A DNA stretch of 64,000 nt from Nostoc sp. UHCC 0926 (lineage in GTDB: Bacteria > Cyanobacteriota > Cyanobacteriia > Cyanobacteriales > Nostocaceae). The stretch's first letter is position 1. The number at the start of each line of letters is the position of its first letter. A program made the position numbers and the translations under genes. The DNA is taken from positions 2,666,001 to 2,730,000 of the forward strand of contig NZ_CP117768.1 of NCBI RefSeq assembly GCF_028623165.1. Reading direction: 5' to 3'. The notes below the pieces were generated by a model. That model was not told the DNA's origin. It ran no database searches and saw only the letters and a program-made list of their open reading frames with translations. Shown here piece by piece: positions 1 to 8,950 of the stretch.

Positions 1-96
1 ATCCAGTTGATTGTCCAAATCCTCCATTGCTAGCAGTTCTATAAATTGTTCCTCAGCACGGTCGTACTTGGTAATTGTCCTTTCTTCTGTTTGCAT
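1..96 (-). CDS. Partial CDS, N-terminal 32 residues of an unrecognised protein
   Basis: An open reading frame starts with ATG at 96 on the minus strand and runs off the left edge. The visible 32 residues begin MQTEERTITKYDRAEEQF and are acidic and probably helical, with no signal peptide or known motif. It is oriented like the downstream penicillin-binding protein gene but is separated from it by about 690 bases of repeats, so an operon is unlikely. I do not recognise the family from so short a segment. Confidence 0.5.
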   Translation of the reverse strand, partial: MQTEERTITKYDRAEEQFIELLAMEDLDNQLD

Positions 97-310
97 GCTC
101 TTTTTCGCAGCCCCAGCGTTAGGAAATATGACTAAATTGCTTTGCATGGAATCTTCGGTAGCTTTGCAAAAGTGAGAAATTAATTTCACCTCTAATACCT
201 AACTTTTCATACAAGTAGCTTTGTGTACATCTTTCCCTGGTTATAAAGAAAGATTAAGTTTAGAAGAACACAGGGGATTGGGCATTGGGCATGGGGCATT
301 GGGCATGGGA

Positions 311-700
311 AATGAGTCTTTAATACTCGCCGACCAGTCTTTACAGCAGTTATTCATGTATTTGAACCCATCTGTCGTAGGGGCGCAAGGCCTTGCGCCC
401 CTACCGCGTGGTCTTATTTACCTGAAAATAGCTGTAATACTCGCTGACGAGTCTTTGAACTCCGTTAATGAGTCTTTGATACTCGCCGACGAGTCTTTGA
501 ACTCCATTAATGAGTCTTTGATACTCGCCGACGAGTCTTTGAACTCCATTAATGAGTCTTTGATACTCGCCGACGAGTCTTTGAACTCCGTTAATGAGTC
601 TTTGATACTCGCCGACGAGTCTTTGAACTCCGTTAATGAGTCTTTGATACTCGCCGACGAGTCTTTGAACTCCGTTAATGAGTCTTTGAACTGCACTCCT
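311..700. repeat. 42-bp tandem repeat array (about six units), interrupted by a MITE
   Basis: Units of 42 bases follow each other from about 438 to 700, and a detached unit lies at 311-340. Each unit is made of two related 21-base halves, and one half carries the inverted repeat ACTCG-CCGA-CGAGT. The array is open in frames on both strands because 42 is a multiple of three, giving 14-residue periodic peptides. I treat it as non-coding: there is no ribosome binding site, and a related array at 8.95 kb also lies outside genes. A 97-base element has split the first unit from the rest. Confidence 0.85.
341..437 (+). mobile_element. 97-bp MITE-like palindromic element, copy 1
   Basis: The element runs from TTACAGC to its inverse GCTGTAA. 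In the middle, at 377-404, is a perfect 28-base palindrome with half-site GTAGGGGCGCAAGG. Two 96-base copies at 48582 and 48713 share the whole sequence, and an inverted, degenerate copy lies at about 36967. It sits inside the 42-bp array, with array sequence on both sides. No gene is carried, so any movement would need a transposase supplied in trans. Confidence 0.75.
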
Positions 701-714
701 CTGCCCCCCTGGTT

Positions 715-775
715 ACTGAGCGCAGCGATGCACTGAGCTTGCCGTTGGCGCAGCCTCTCGTAGAGAAGTGTCGAA
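715..775. repeat. Short dispersed repeat cluster downstream of the PBP gene
   Basis: This stretch contains the 21-base segment 725-745, which recurs with one mismatch and in the opposite orientation inside hrcA at 44667-44687. It continues into the common module GGCGCAGCCTCTCGTAGAGAAG, seen again near 4560 and 17607. These are short Nostoc-type dispersed repeats with no coding content. Confidence 0.7.
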
Positions 776-789
776 GTATGCCCCCCTGC

Positions 790-2628
790 CTACGGCGCTT
801 TCGTCTGTTGCTCAATCTCCTTACTTGGCGGAATCTCCTCAAGAGGAATCAGGGCTTCAATGACCGACTTCACAATTGGGGCGGCGACAGTAGAACCATA
901 GGCACTTTCTCCTTTTGGCTCATCCACCACTGCAAACACTACATAGCGAGGAGATTCCACTGGCAAAATAGCCACGAAGCTGGTCATTCTAGCACCCTTG
1001 ATGTAGCCGCCATTAGGACTAGCTTTTTGGGCTGTACCAGTTTTACCAGCAATCCGATATCCCGGAATTTGTGCCGCCTTCCCACTGCCCTCAGTAACAA
1101 CAGTTTCCATCATTTGCACAACCTTTTGGGTTGTTGCAGCTGAGAAAATTTGGCGGGGGATGGTGCGAGGGGGTGAATCATGCATCTGCCCTTTGCTATC
1201 AATCAGCCCCCGAACTACATGGGGTGTGACCAATTTACCGCCATTGGCTAAAGCACCGTGCATTTGCACTAGCTGTAACGGTGTCATGGAAAAGCCTTGT
1301 CCAAAGGAAGTAGTAGCTGCCTCAATTGGCGAAGCGATAAATTCTTCTTGACTTTTGAGCCGACCGCCAACTTCAAAAGGTAAATCTGTATCAACTTTTT
1401 GTCCTAGCCCCAAGCGTTCTAGCCAGTTGTAGTAGATTGAAGGCTTTAAGCGTTGGATAATTTGCACCATGCCAATGTTGCTGGAATATTGCAAAATCTG
1501 AGCGATGCTGATTCGCCCATTACCATTATTCATCGCATTTTTGATGGTGTAATTAGCGACTCGAATAGAACCGGAGTCATTAAACATATCATCTGGTTTG
1601 ATGACGCCATTTTCCAGAGCGATCGCCACATTCAAAGGCTTGAAAGTCGATCCTGGTTCATAAAGATCCGCCACCGTCCAGTTTTTAAATAGCGAGATAT
1701 TAGCTTTAGAGTATTCATTAGGGTTATAGTTAGGCTGAGAAACCAGGGCCAGTAAGGAACCATCCAACGCATCCATCACAATTACCGCTCCCCGTTTGGC
1801 GTTAAACTTCTCCATCTGTTGTTTGAGCGCAACGCGAGCAATTCGTTGTAGACGGCTATCGATAGTGAGTTGCAGTTGCAAATCATCAAAATGTAGAAAA
1901 CCTTCGGGCGCATGATCCGGCATCAAGTCCCCATTACCCGACCGACTGAGCCGCAGCGTTTGCACAGGACGTTCTAGCAACTTCTCTTGAGAGTATTCCA
2001 CACCTGCTTGACCACGACGGTCAAGATTCACATAGCCCACTACATCAGCAACCAAATCATCTGTCGGGTAATATCGGGAGTATTTTTGAATCCACTCCAA
2101 GCCATTTAAGCGCAAAGAGATGACGCGATCGATCATTTCTTCGGGTAAGTCTGGGGCAAGTATAATTCCGCTTCTTTTGCTTTGAAAAGTTTTCACTAAT
2201 TCAGCAGTATCCTTTGCCAATATTGGGGCAAGTCGCTCTGCCATATCTTCATTAGACTTATCAAATAGCTTGGGATGAGCGTATAAAGTATATACAGGAC
2301 GGTCAATCGCCAACAAATTACTATTGCGATCGACTACCGGGCGACGGGGCATAAAAGGTCGCAAATTCACCATTTGCTGGTTTCGCGCCTGTTCTGTTAA
2401 CTTTGGTCCTCGGACAATTTGCAGGTTATACAAGTTGACACCCAACCCCAGCCCTGCTGCCATTAATGCGCCCCAGACTATAAACAGTCGAGACTTGGTA
2501 TTGGATGTTTGGTCTTGGATATTAGAGGCAAGTGTCCCCAACAATCCTCGTTTAGAACCTTTCTGTCGCCTTGTGAATGCTGGATTCCGAAACTTTCTGA
2601 ATTTTATTTTGCTTGGTGATTTTTGCAT
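790..2628 (-). CDS. ftsI: Division-type penicillin-binding protein (class B transpeptidase)
   Basis: Class B PBP that cross-links peptidoglycan by transpeptidation, most likely at the septum. Counting from an upstream TTG (2646), one membrane segment spans about residues 54-75. A dimerisation domain follows, then the transpeptidase domain with the three signatures in order: STFK (active serine 333), SSN (388-390) and KTGT (535-538). I place the start at ATG 2628 rather than the TTG; the N-terminus is basic, as expected for a cytoplasmic tail. The gene directly upstream encodes an FtsL-like bitopic protein, an arrangement seen next to ftsI in many bacteria, and this supports the FtsI assignment over an elongation PBP2. 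Confidence 0.88.
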   Translation of the reverse strand: MQKSPSKIKFRKFRNPAFTRRQKGSKRGLLGTLASNIQDQTSNTKSRLFIVWGALMAAGLGLGVNLYNLQIVRGPKLTEQARNQQMVNLRPFMPRRPVVDRNSNLLAIDRPVYTLYAHPKLFDKSNEDMAERLAPILAKDTAELVKTFQSKRSGIILAPDLPEEMIDRVISLRLNGLEWIQKYSRYYPTDDLVADVVGYVNLDRRGQAGVEYSQEKLLERPVQTLRLSRSGNGDLMPDHAPEGFLHFDDLQLQLTIDSRLQRIARVALKQQMEKFNAKRGAVIVMDALDGSLLALVSQPNYNPNEYSKANISLFKNWTVADLYEPGSTFKPLNVAIALENGVIKPDDMFNDSGSIRVANYTIKNAMNNGNGRISIAQILQYSSNIGMVQIIQRLKPSIYYNWLERLGLGQKVDTDLPFEVGGRLKSQEEFIASPIEAATTSFGQGFSMTPLQLVQMHGALANGGKLVTPHVVRGLIDSKGQMHDSPPRTIPRQIFSAATTQKVVQMMETVVTEGSGKAAQIPGYRIAGKTGTAQKASPNGGYIKGARMTSFVAILPVESPRYVVFAVVDEPKGESAYGSTVAAPIVKSVIEALIPLEEIPPSKEIEQQTKAP

Positions 2629-2646
2629 TGCCCTACTCAGTAGCAA

Positions 2647-3026
2647 ATTGCTTTTCGGAATTAAGAGTCAAGGATTAAAGTTAGTTACTCTCAACTTTGA
2701 GCTTTGACTCCTAACAGTGGCAATTTTAGATTTTGAATTTTGATGAAGCAGCGCGGTCTTCTCCCAAGGGGAGAGGCTAGCGCCTACCGTAGGATGCCCG
2801 TTCGCCGCAAGGCGTCCCGTTAGGGAAGGGCTGTAGGGGGTTTCTCCCCATAAGTGACTGCTGTTAGCGCAGCGTTAGCGATAGCGCAGCGTTAGCGAGG
2901 AACGAGCGTCGGTACGAGCGTCGGTACGAGCGTCACCCGTTCGCGCAGCGTCTCCGACAGAAGAAGGGATTGAAAGAAAAATTTAAAATCTAAAATCTAA
3001 AATCTAAAATTGAATGACTCCTAACT
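2647..3026. repeat. Intergenic cluster of short dispersed repeats and TCTAAAA heptamers
   Basis: This gap between the FtsL-like and PBP genes holds no gene. It contains GC-rich dispersed modules (2755-2960), a doubled GCGCAGCGTTAGCGA, a triplicated 14-base GTACGAGCGTCG-type motif near 2910-2935, and a heptanucleotide run AAATCTA at 2985-3010. Repeat modules of this kind recur at 5.2, 5.9, 15.4, 17.6 and 36.2 kb. Confidence 0.75.
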
Positions 3027-3725
3027 TTAATACCCTAGTGGCGAGAGTGTTTGCTGTTGTGTTTCAGAATTTGGCGTTGTGTTAGACGATGCTGGCTTCG
3101 GACTATGAGATGCTGGAGGCAAGAAAATCATCCCTTGAGGAGTTGGCGATACCAGTCCTGCTGCTGGTTGTTCTGCTTCATCAGCCATTTTATTTGTCAG
3201 CGTCGCGTTAGTAGTCGTTAGCAGCCGCTCATGACGTTGGAGGTTTTGCAGTCTGCGATATGACTGACTCCAAAGCTCTTGAGAATATACCGTCCAGCCA
3301 TAAACAGCAAGTGTCGATGCTACTAACAACAACGCCAAAGCTGACGAATAACGATCAAAGATGTACAAGCGCAGCAACCATAACGGTGCCACTCCAGAAT
3401 TAGGCATTATGGGAAGGCGAAGAAAACCTACCCTCGGAGTCTTCTGGTTCGCACTCGACTGCTGATTGAGATTTGGCAGTTGTTGTTTACCCAACTCTTT
3501 CACCGATTTGGGCAAAACTGCCTCATTTGTGGGAGAAACCGCGAAACTTTTCGAGGAACGCTGTTGTCTTTGAGAAAATACTGGTGCAGCTTGAGCAGCG
3601 GGTGTAGAAGCGCTCCGTGCTGCTGACTCCAGACGCAAAGAACGTCGCCTCCCTAAAGAAAGGATAGAATCTCGCCGGAACCAAGTACCTCTTGTAGAAA
3701 CAGCAGATTTACGAGCAACTACCAT
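3027..3725 (-). CDS. FtsL-like bitopic membrane protein upstream of ftsI
   Basis: A 232-residue protein with a long basic, Arg/Ser/Ala-rich cytoplasmic region (residues 1-122), one membrane segment (about 126-147), a short probable coiled coil (about 150-182), and a Pro/Ser-rich periplasmic tail. FtsL proteins share this plan (cytoplasmic tail, single span, periplasmic coiled coil) and are often encoded just before ftsI, as here. Sequence similarity to FtsL cannot be judged by eye. The division role is inferred from topology and position; the membrane topology itself is clear. Confidence 0.65.
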   Translation of the reverse strand: MVVARKSAVSTRGTWFRRDSILSLGRRRSLRLESAARSASTPAAQAAPVFSQRQQRSSKSFAVSPTNEAVLPKSVKELGKQQLPNLNQQSSANQKTPRVGFLRLPIMPNSGVAPLWLLRLYIFDRYSSALALLLVASTLAVYGWTVYSQELWSQSYRRLQNLQRHERLLTTTNATLTNKMADEAEQPAAGLVSPTPQGMIFLPPASHSPKPASSNTTPNSETQQQTLSPLGY

Positions 3726-4219
3726 AAATTTTTTTAGATGGGAAATATTGTACTTTAGATTGATTGTCTGTTTTTGCTGAGGTTAAAATCGCCTTCTGTG
3801 CAACAAGCCACATAACACACTACACCCTTTTAACTGTTCTGATAGGTAGCTATACCAATGTTTGCATCCTCTAGATATTGCAATGTTTGCAATCAGCGAT
3901 TAGCAACTGGACAGCTTGCCCTTTAAATATCGCACCTAAAGTATGGCAACGCGGGGCAGCAAAATGCAATACTCCGTGAAAAAAAATAAAATTTTTTGCT
4001 ATCGTAGCTCGGTTTGCTAGAAAATTTGGGAATTTTCCTTTTGCTCCTGAGTTAAGAGAAACTAATCAGATGGCTGTATGATACCTAATCTGAAAAAAAT
4101 ACCCCAAAAGATTGTTTTTTAAGTATGTAATCTCACAGCATTTAAAAAAAAGCAATAAATACGGTATCGTATTCAACAGGTGAAAAATTGTTCTAGCCAC
4201 AATTGGTGAAAGAGGAGTT
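3726..4219. other. Intergenic region, divergent promoters
   Basis: About 490 bases lie between the divergent FtsL-like and lipoprotein genes. The sequence is AT-rich, especially at 3975-4015 and 4130-4170. I see no open frame, no clear terminator and no well-formed repeat. Promoters for both genes should lie here, but I cannot assign -10 or -35 boxes with confidence. Confidence 0.4.
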
Positions 4220-4462
4220 ATGAAAACAAAAATCTTTGGTTTGGCTGTAATGTTAAGTCTGGCGACAATTCTCGGAGCCTGTGAAGGCGGTGGTGATGGT
4301 GCTGGTACTACTACTAGTACTCCAGCTGCTACAGGTGAACCAACTGATGCACCTGCTGCTGGGTCTAGCCCTACCGTTACTCCCCTAACTACTCCCCTAA
4401 CTACTCCCGGAGCGACTCCCGGAGCTACTCCCACAGCTAAACCCACTGGTAGTCCTAAATAA
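4220..4462 (+). CDS. Small Pro/Thr-rich lipoprotein
   Basis: An 80-residue protein with a lipoprotein signal: a basic N-terminus, a hydrophobic stretch (5-18) and lipobox LGAC with the lipidated cysteine at 21. The mature part is low-complexity Gly, Thr, Pro and Ala, encoded partly by short tandem repeats (CTACTCCC-type, 4375-4435) that may vary in number between strains. The ribosome binding site AGAGGAG at 4211-4217 sits well for the ATG at 4220. No catalytic motif is present; function unknown, probably anchored at a membrane. Confidence 0.75.
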   Translation: MKTKIFGLAVMLSLATILGACEGGGDGAGTTTSTPAATGEPTDAPAAGSSPTVTPLTTPLTTPGATPGATPTAKPTGSPK

Positions 4463-5495
4463 GGCACCCTAAGCTTTAGTCGGACTTACGCATACTCTAC
4501 GAATTCTTCTCTTCTCTACGAGAGGCTGTGCCAACGAGACCCTCCGCGTTAGCGTTGGCGGAGCCTCTCGTAGAGAAGCCTCTCGTAGAGAAGGCGTTAT
4601 TAGCGTCAACTCTTGGAGAGGCTACACGTTCCCCTAGCGTCTGGTAGAGAAGGCGGTAGCCTGCGGCAAGCCACTACGTGTCTACGATAAATTAAGCTTT
4701 TTAGCAATTTTTGCGTAAGTCCTGTTTAGTTTAAATCATGCCAAAAACAGCTTAGTAATAACGCTCATCACCACATAGCTTGAATTAATTAGGTTCATAT
4801 AAAAACCTGCATGTTTTCTATTGGTGTATCAGAGCCTAGAGTTTGCTCAAATATCAGCTAAGTAGGGCAGCCAGTAAAAGATACTGTTGATGAGGGTTAC
4901 CTCCTCAACCAAGTGTCTGCCTGAAATTCTCACCTGACCGAACCTTGTTCCAAATCCAAGGGAGTTGAGTTCTGTAAATCTAAGCGAGCTTGTGGGCAAG
5001 GTATTTGCCTCATTTAGTGTTTGGAATGGCTTAGACTCCTGAGTTTTGAGAGGACAAAACAATTCATTGCGATCGCTGGCAATTACTCAAGAGCATTCAC
5101 TGAAGTCTATTCCGTATCAGGAGAGACCTGGTAATGTCCCTTGATCTTGCCAGATTTTTATTGGAAAAATTCTAATGTCTAGTTTTAAAATTGGGCATGG
5201 GGGAGCCACTGCGTTGTCCAGGTTTCCCGGCTTGTACTCCTACGGGGATCTTGCTAGCAAAAGCGTCTCACGCCACTTGCTCTACTTGGGGAAACCCCTT
5301 GGCGCTAGCCTCTCCCTTTGGGAGAAGACCGCAGTGGCTCCCCTTCTCACATTGCCAGAGGCTAGCGCCTGCGGTTAGGATGCCCGAACGCAAGAGCGTC
5401 TCCTGTCTTGAGAAGGGCTGTAGGGAGAAGCAAGTGGCGTCATGGGGCATGGGAAAAACAGATTTTCATCCTGCGTTGTGAACGCAGTCTAGGAG
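4463..5495. other. One-kilobase intergenic region of mobile and dispersed repeats
   Basis: No convincing gene is present. The region holds a MITE-like element at 4482-4722, a central AT-rich stretch, and a dispersed repeat cluster at 5190-5440. The 20-mer at 5241-5260 (TACGGGGATCTTGCTAGCAA) recurs exactly at 5951-5970. Open frames in the repeat cluster arise from its GC-rich modules and lack ribosome binding sites. Confidence 0.65.
4482..4722. mobile_element. MITE-like element with GGACTTACGCA terminal inverted repeats
   Basis: GGACTTACGCA at 4482-4492 is exactly inverted as TGCGTAAGTCC at 4712-4722, bounding 241 bases. The interior is packed with inverted CTCTCGTAGAGAAG-type modules (4518-4595) that could fold into a long hairpin. 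It carries no coding sequence. I do not see a clear target duplication. Confidence 0.6.
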
Positions 5496-5828
5496 ATGGG
5501 GAGAGTTAAAGCGAGAAAGGCGATAAAATTACTAAGTGTAATTGTAATTAGTGCAATGTTGGTTGGATTAAGTAGCCATTGGGGATCAGCGGTACTAGCA
5601 TTACCGCCACCAGAGGATACACCAGAAGAAATATTACGGACAAAGATTATCATAGAAGCGCGATCGCCTATTGATGGGAAATTCCTAACAGCTGCCGAAT
5701 ACGTCCAATTGCAAGCGCAGCTGCAAGAAGCCCCGCCACCAAAACTAGACCCCAAAATTCGGGAACAGATTTTCTTGCTTCGCCTACGTAAAACATTATT
5801 GCAGTTTTTCCCATTTTTAAATTTTTGA
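5496..5828 (+). CDS. Conserved small exported cyanobacterial protein
   Basis: A 110-residue protein with a basic start, a hydrophobic signal or anchor (about residues 12-30), then a Pro/Glu-rich segment (LPPPEDTPEEILRT) and a C-terminal basic hydrophobic helix. I recall similar small proteins with the PPPEDTPEEILR and ARSPIDGK segments in other cyanobacteria, but no function. AGGAG lies immediately before the ATG with no spacing, so initiation may be weak or a different context may be used. No later start keeps the signal peptide. Confidence 0.7.
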   Translation: MGRVKARKAIKLLSVIVISAMLVGLSSHWGSAVLALPPPEDTPEEILRTKIIIEARSPIDGKFLTAAEYVQLQAQLQEAPPPKLDPKIREQIFLLRLRKTLLQFFPFLNF

Positions 5829-6296
5829 TAAATATACTTAAGGGTCAAGCAATTTTGGATAATGGAATTGACGATAGCGCAGCGTAAAGCCTCCGGCATG
5901 GCAACTCTTAGAGAGGCTGCGCCAACGCTTAGAGCGAGTCCGCGTACCCCTACGGGGATCTTGCTAGCAAGAGCGTCTCGTAAGAGAGCGTCTTTTGGAT
6001 TGACCCCGACCAACGTTAGCCTAGCGGGAAGAAGTCCGGGGCGGGGCATGAACCAAATAAAATCTAAAATCTAAAATCTAAAATCTAAAATCTAAAATCT
6101 AAAATCTAAAATTGGCACAGTCAAGAGCTTTCCCCATGCCCTGTTTGGCCCATGTCCCAAAAAGATTGATGACTCATTCTGAGGTACGATAACGGTGGCG
6201 ACAAAATTGCAAATAAATGTAAAGAATATATAAATATATATATAGATGTTAAAAAAGTAGATTTAGTCAATCACGTTATTTCATTTAGGTAGCCTC
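5829..6296. repeat. Dispersed repeats and TCTAAAA heptamer array upstream of glgB
   Basis: At 5870-6045 are GC-rich dispersed modules, including the 20-mer shared with 5241-5260. At 6059-6113 about seven tandem copies of TCTAAAA form a heptanucleotide repeat of the STRR type common in heterocystous cyanobacteria. The AT-rich stretch at 6215-6260 probably contains the glgB promoter. No gene is seen. Confidence 0.75.
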
Positions 6297-8588
6297 ATGT
6301 CCATGACCACGATCGCCTCTGAACAGGTTAACCGTATCGTTTGGAATCAGCATAACGATCCCTTTGAAATACTAGGTTCTCATCCCATAGAACAAGATGG
6401 CAAAACTGTCTGGGCTGTGCGGGCCTACCTACCAAATGCAAGTGCAGCATGGGTTGTTCTTCCTGAAGAACGCAAGGAATACCCAATGCAAACAGTGCAT
6501 CATCCCCATTTTTTTGAATGCACGATTGACACTCCAGAACTGGCAAACTACCAGTTACGCATTAAAGAAGGGGAAAATGAGCGTGTCACCTATGACCCTT
6601 ATGCTTTCCGTTCTCCCAACTTGACAGACTTTGACTTGCATTTATTTAGTGAAGGCAACCATCACCGGATTTACGAGAAACTGGGAGCGCACCCCACGGA
6701 AATAGGCGGCGTTAAGGGCGTTTATTTTGCTGTTTGGGCACCCAACGCCCGTAATGTTTCATTGCTGGGAGATTTCAACCTCTGGGATGGACGCAAACAC
6801 CAGATGCGTAAAGGCCCCACGGGAATTTGGGAATTATTTATTCCTGAAATCGGTGTGGGAGAGCATTACAAATATGAAATCAAAAATTTTGAAGGGCACA
6901 TTTACGAAAAATCCGATCCCTACGGTTTCCGACAGGAACTCCGCCCGAAAACTGCATCCATTGTCACTGATTTAAATGCTTATAGTTGGAATGACGAAGA
7001 CTGGATGGTAAAACGGCGTCGCACTGACCCCCTTACCCAGCCAGTTTCAGTCTACGAAGTGCATTTAGGCTCTTGGTTACACGCTTCGAGTGCTGAACCT
7101 GCTAAACTGCCAAATGGTGAAACCGAACCTGTAGTTGTCGTTTCTGGACTGAAGCCGGGCGCACGCTTCCTTACTTACCGGGAACTGGCAGAAAAACTCA
7201 TTCCCTATGCCAAAGACTTGGGATACACCCATATAGAATTGCTACCCATTGCGGAGCATCCCTTTGATGGTTCTTGGGGTTATCAAGTAACTGGGTACTA
7301 TGCCCCCACCTCCCGTTTTGGCAGCCCCGAAGATTTCATGTATTTTATTGACAAATGTCATGAAAATGATATGGGGGTAATTGTAGATTGGGTTCCTGGT
7401 CACTTCCCCAAAGATGGACATGGTTTAGCTTTCTTTGATGGTAGCCACCTATACGAACACGCTGACCCCCGCAAAGGTGAACATAAAGGATGGGGTACTT
7501 TAGTATTCAATTACGGTCGCCATGAAGTTTGTAATTTCCTAGCAGCAAATGCTCTCTTCTGGTTTGACAAATACCACATTGACGGGGTTCGTGTCGATGC
7601 TGTTGCCTCGATGCTCTATAACGACTATTGCCGCGAACCAGGAGAATGGCTGCCCAACCAGTATGGTGGCAGAGAAAACCTAGAAGCAGCTGATTTTCTG
7701 CGTCAGGTAAATCACATGATCTTCAGCTATTTCCCCGGTGCTCTCTCAATTGCTGAAGAATCGACTTCCTGGCCAATGGTATCTTGGCCCACCTACACAG
7801 GTGGACTGGGCTTTAACTTGAAGTGGGATATGGGCTGGATGCACGATATGCTGGATTACTTCAGCATGGACCCTTGGTTCCGTCAGTTCCACCAAAACAA
7901 TATCACCTTTAGTATGTGGTATAACCACAGCGAGAACTTCATGCTGGCCCTGTCTCACGATGAAGTGGTGCATGGCAAAAGCAATATCATCGGTAAAATG
8001 CCGGGGGATACATGGCAGAAGTTAGCAAATGTGCGTTGTTTATTTACCTATATGTTTGCTCACCCAGGCAAGAAAACCATGTTTATGAGCATGGAGTTTG
8101 GGCAGTGGAGTGAGTGGAATGATTGGACTGATTTGCAATGGTATTTATTGCAGCAGGAGGGTCACCAACAGTTAAAAACGTTTTTCCAGGAATTGAACCA
8201 TCTCTACCGTTCTGAACCAGTTTTGTACACGCAGGATTTTGCTGAACCGGGGTTTGAGTGGATTGACTGTAGCGATAACCGCCATAGTGTAGTTGCCTTC
8301 ATGCGTCGTGACAAGGATTCTGATGATTTTGCGATCGTGGTTTGCAATTTTACACCGCAACCCCATTCTCACTACCGCATCGGTGTACCGCAAAAGGGAT
8401 TTTATACCGAGTTGTTCAATAGTGATGCGCGTAAATATGGTGGCAGCAATATGGGCAACTTAGGTGGTAAGTGGACGGATGATTGGTCTTTGCACAGTCA
8501 TCCCTATTCGCTGGATTTGTGTTTGCCACCTTTGGGAGTATTAATTCTCAAGTTGGATAAGAAGAAGACTGCTGAGGTAATTGGATAA
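6297..8588 (+). CDS. glgB: 1,4-alpha-glucan branching enzyme
   Basis: Forms alpha-1,6 branches in glycogen. The 763 residues match full-length bacterial GlgB. Two N-terminal beta-sandwich regions (about 20-110 and 130-230; the second a CBM48 with FAVWAPNARNVSLLGDFN) precede the GH13 barrel. Catalytic signatures are GVRVDAV with nucleophile Asp434, the acid/base Glu in SIAEES (487/488), and LSHDE with Asp555. The C-terminal beta domain ends in PPLGVLILK. An alternative ATG lies two codons in. The gene is monocistronic here and is followed by a GGGTGGG/CCCACCC hairpin. Confidence 0.97.
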   Translation: MSMTTIASEQVNRIVWNQHNDPFEILGSHPIEQDGKTVWAVRAYLPNASAAWVVLPEERKEYPMQTVHHPHFFECTIDTPELANYQLRIKEGENERVTYDPYAFRSPNLTDFDLHLFSEGNHHRIYEKLGAHPTEIGGVKGVYFAVWAPNARNVSLLGDFNLWDGRKHQMRKGPTGIWELFIPEIGVGEHYKYEIKNFEGHIYEKSDPYGFRQELRPKTASIVTDLNAYSWNDEDWMVKRRRTDPLTQPVSVYEVHLGSWLHASSAEPAKLPNGETEPVVVVSGLKPGARFLTYRELAEKLIPYAKDLGYTHIELLPIAEHPFDGSWGYQVTGYYAPTSRFGSPEDFMYFIDKCHENDMGVIVDWVPGHFPKDGHGLAFFDGSHLYEHADPRKGEHKGWGTLVFNYGRHEVCNFLAANALFWFDKYHIDGVRVDAVASMLYNDYCREPGEWLPNQYGGRENLEAADFLRQVNHMIFSYFPGALSIAEESTSWPMVSWPTYTGGLGFNLKWDMGWMHDMLDYFSMDPWFRQFHQNNITFSMWYNHSENFMLALSHDEVVHGKSNIIGKMPGDTWQKLANVRCLFTYMFAHPGKKTMFMSMEFGQWSEWNDWTDLQWYLLQQEGHQQLKTFFQELNHLYRSEPVLYTQDFAEPGFEWIDCSDNRHSVVAFMRRDKDSDDFAIVVCNFTPQPHSHYRIGVPQKGFYTELFNSDARKYGGSNMGNLGGKWTDDWSLHSHPYSLDLCLPPLGVLILKLDKKKTAEVIG

Positions 8589-8595
8589 CAATTTG

Positions 8596-8614
8596 GGGTG
8601 GGTATTGCCCACCC
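8596..8614 (+). terminator. Hairpin after glgB
   Basis: GGGTGGG (8596-8602) and CCCACCC (8608-8614) form a strong seven-pair stem with a five-base loop just after the glgB stop codon. No U-tract follows, so it may stabilise the 3' end rather than terminate on its own. Confidence 0.5.
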
Positions 8615-8877
8615 TTAACTCACCAGAAAGAATTATGGCAATTTCTCAACTAGCGATCGCTATTTATAAAGTATTTCAGCCATGATTTAGCACTTAGCGA
8701 TGTCTACGATGGTCAATGAGCTTGTCGAAGTTACGCAAATATGCGATTAAATCAGGGTTATACAAAACGCCTGAAACGACCAAATATTATAATCCACATT
8801 ATTGCTATAGATTTACTGTTTCTTCCTTTGCGTCCTCTGTGCCTCTGCGGTTCGTTTCAAAAAAATTTAGATGAACT

Positions 8878-8950
8878 GTAGGGTATGTTAGGCGCATATT
8901 TCGATATGATTTGTAATAAAAATATGATGAAAGCGCCTAACGCACCCTAC
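8878..8950. mobile_element. 73-bp inverted-repeat element (GTAGGGT...ACCCTAC)
   Basis: The 18 bases at 8878-8895 are inverted at 8933-8950 with two mismatches (GTAGGGTATGTTAGGCGC against GTAGGGTGCGTTAGGCGC), around a 37-base AT-rich centre. This terminus resembles a common cyanobacterial repeat. It directly abuts the second 42-bp repeat array. The remainder of the gap at 8615-8877 holds no gene. Confidence 0.6.

Noticed and set aside
221-736. Long plus-strand frame (171 codons) across the 42-bp array
   Set aside because: It exists because 42 is a multiple of three. The opposite strand is open too, there is no ribosome binding site, and it runs through a MITE with conserved non-coding palindromes.
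4066-4467. 133-codon minus frame with Val/Gly-rich repeats
   Set aside because: Antisense to the lipoprotein with its signal peptide and ribosome site; repeat-driven.
4847-5062. 71-codon minus frame in the 4.5-5.5 kb gap
   Set aside because: No ribosome site, no recognisable motif, and composition like the surrounding non-coding DNA.
5489-6049. 186-codon minus frame
   Set aside because: Runs through dispersed repeats and antisense to the small exported protein, which has a signal peptide and homologues as I recall them.
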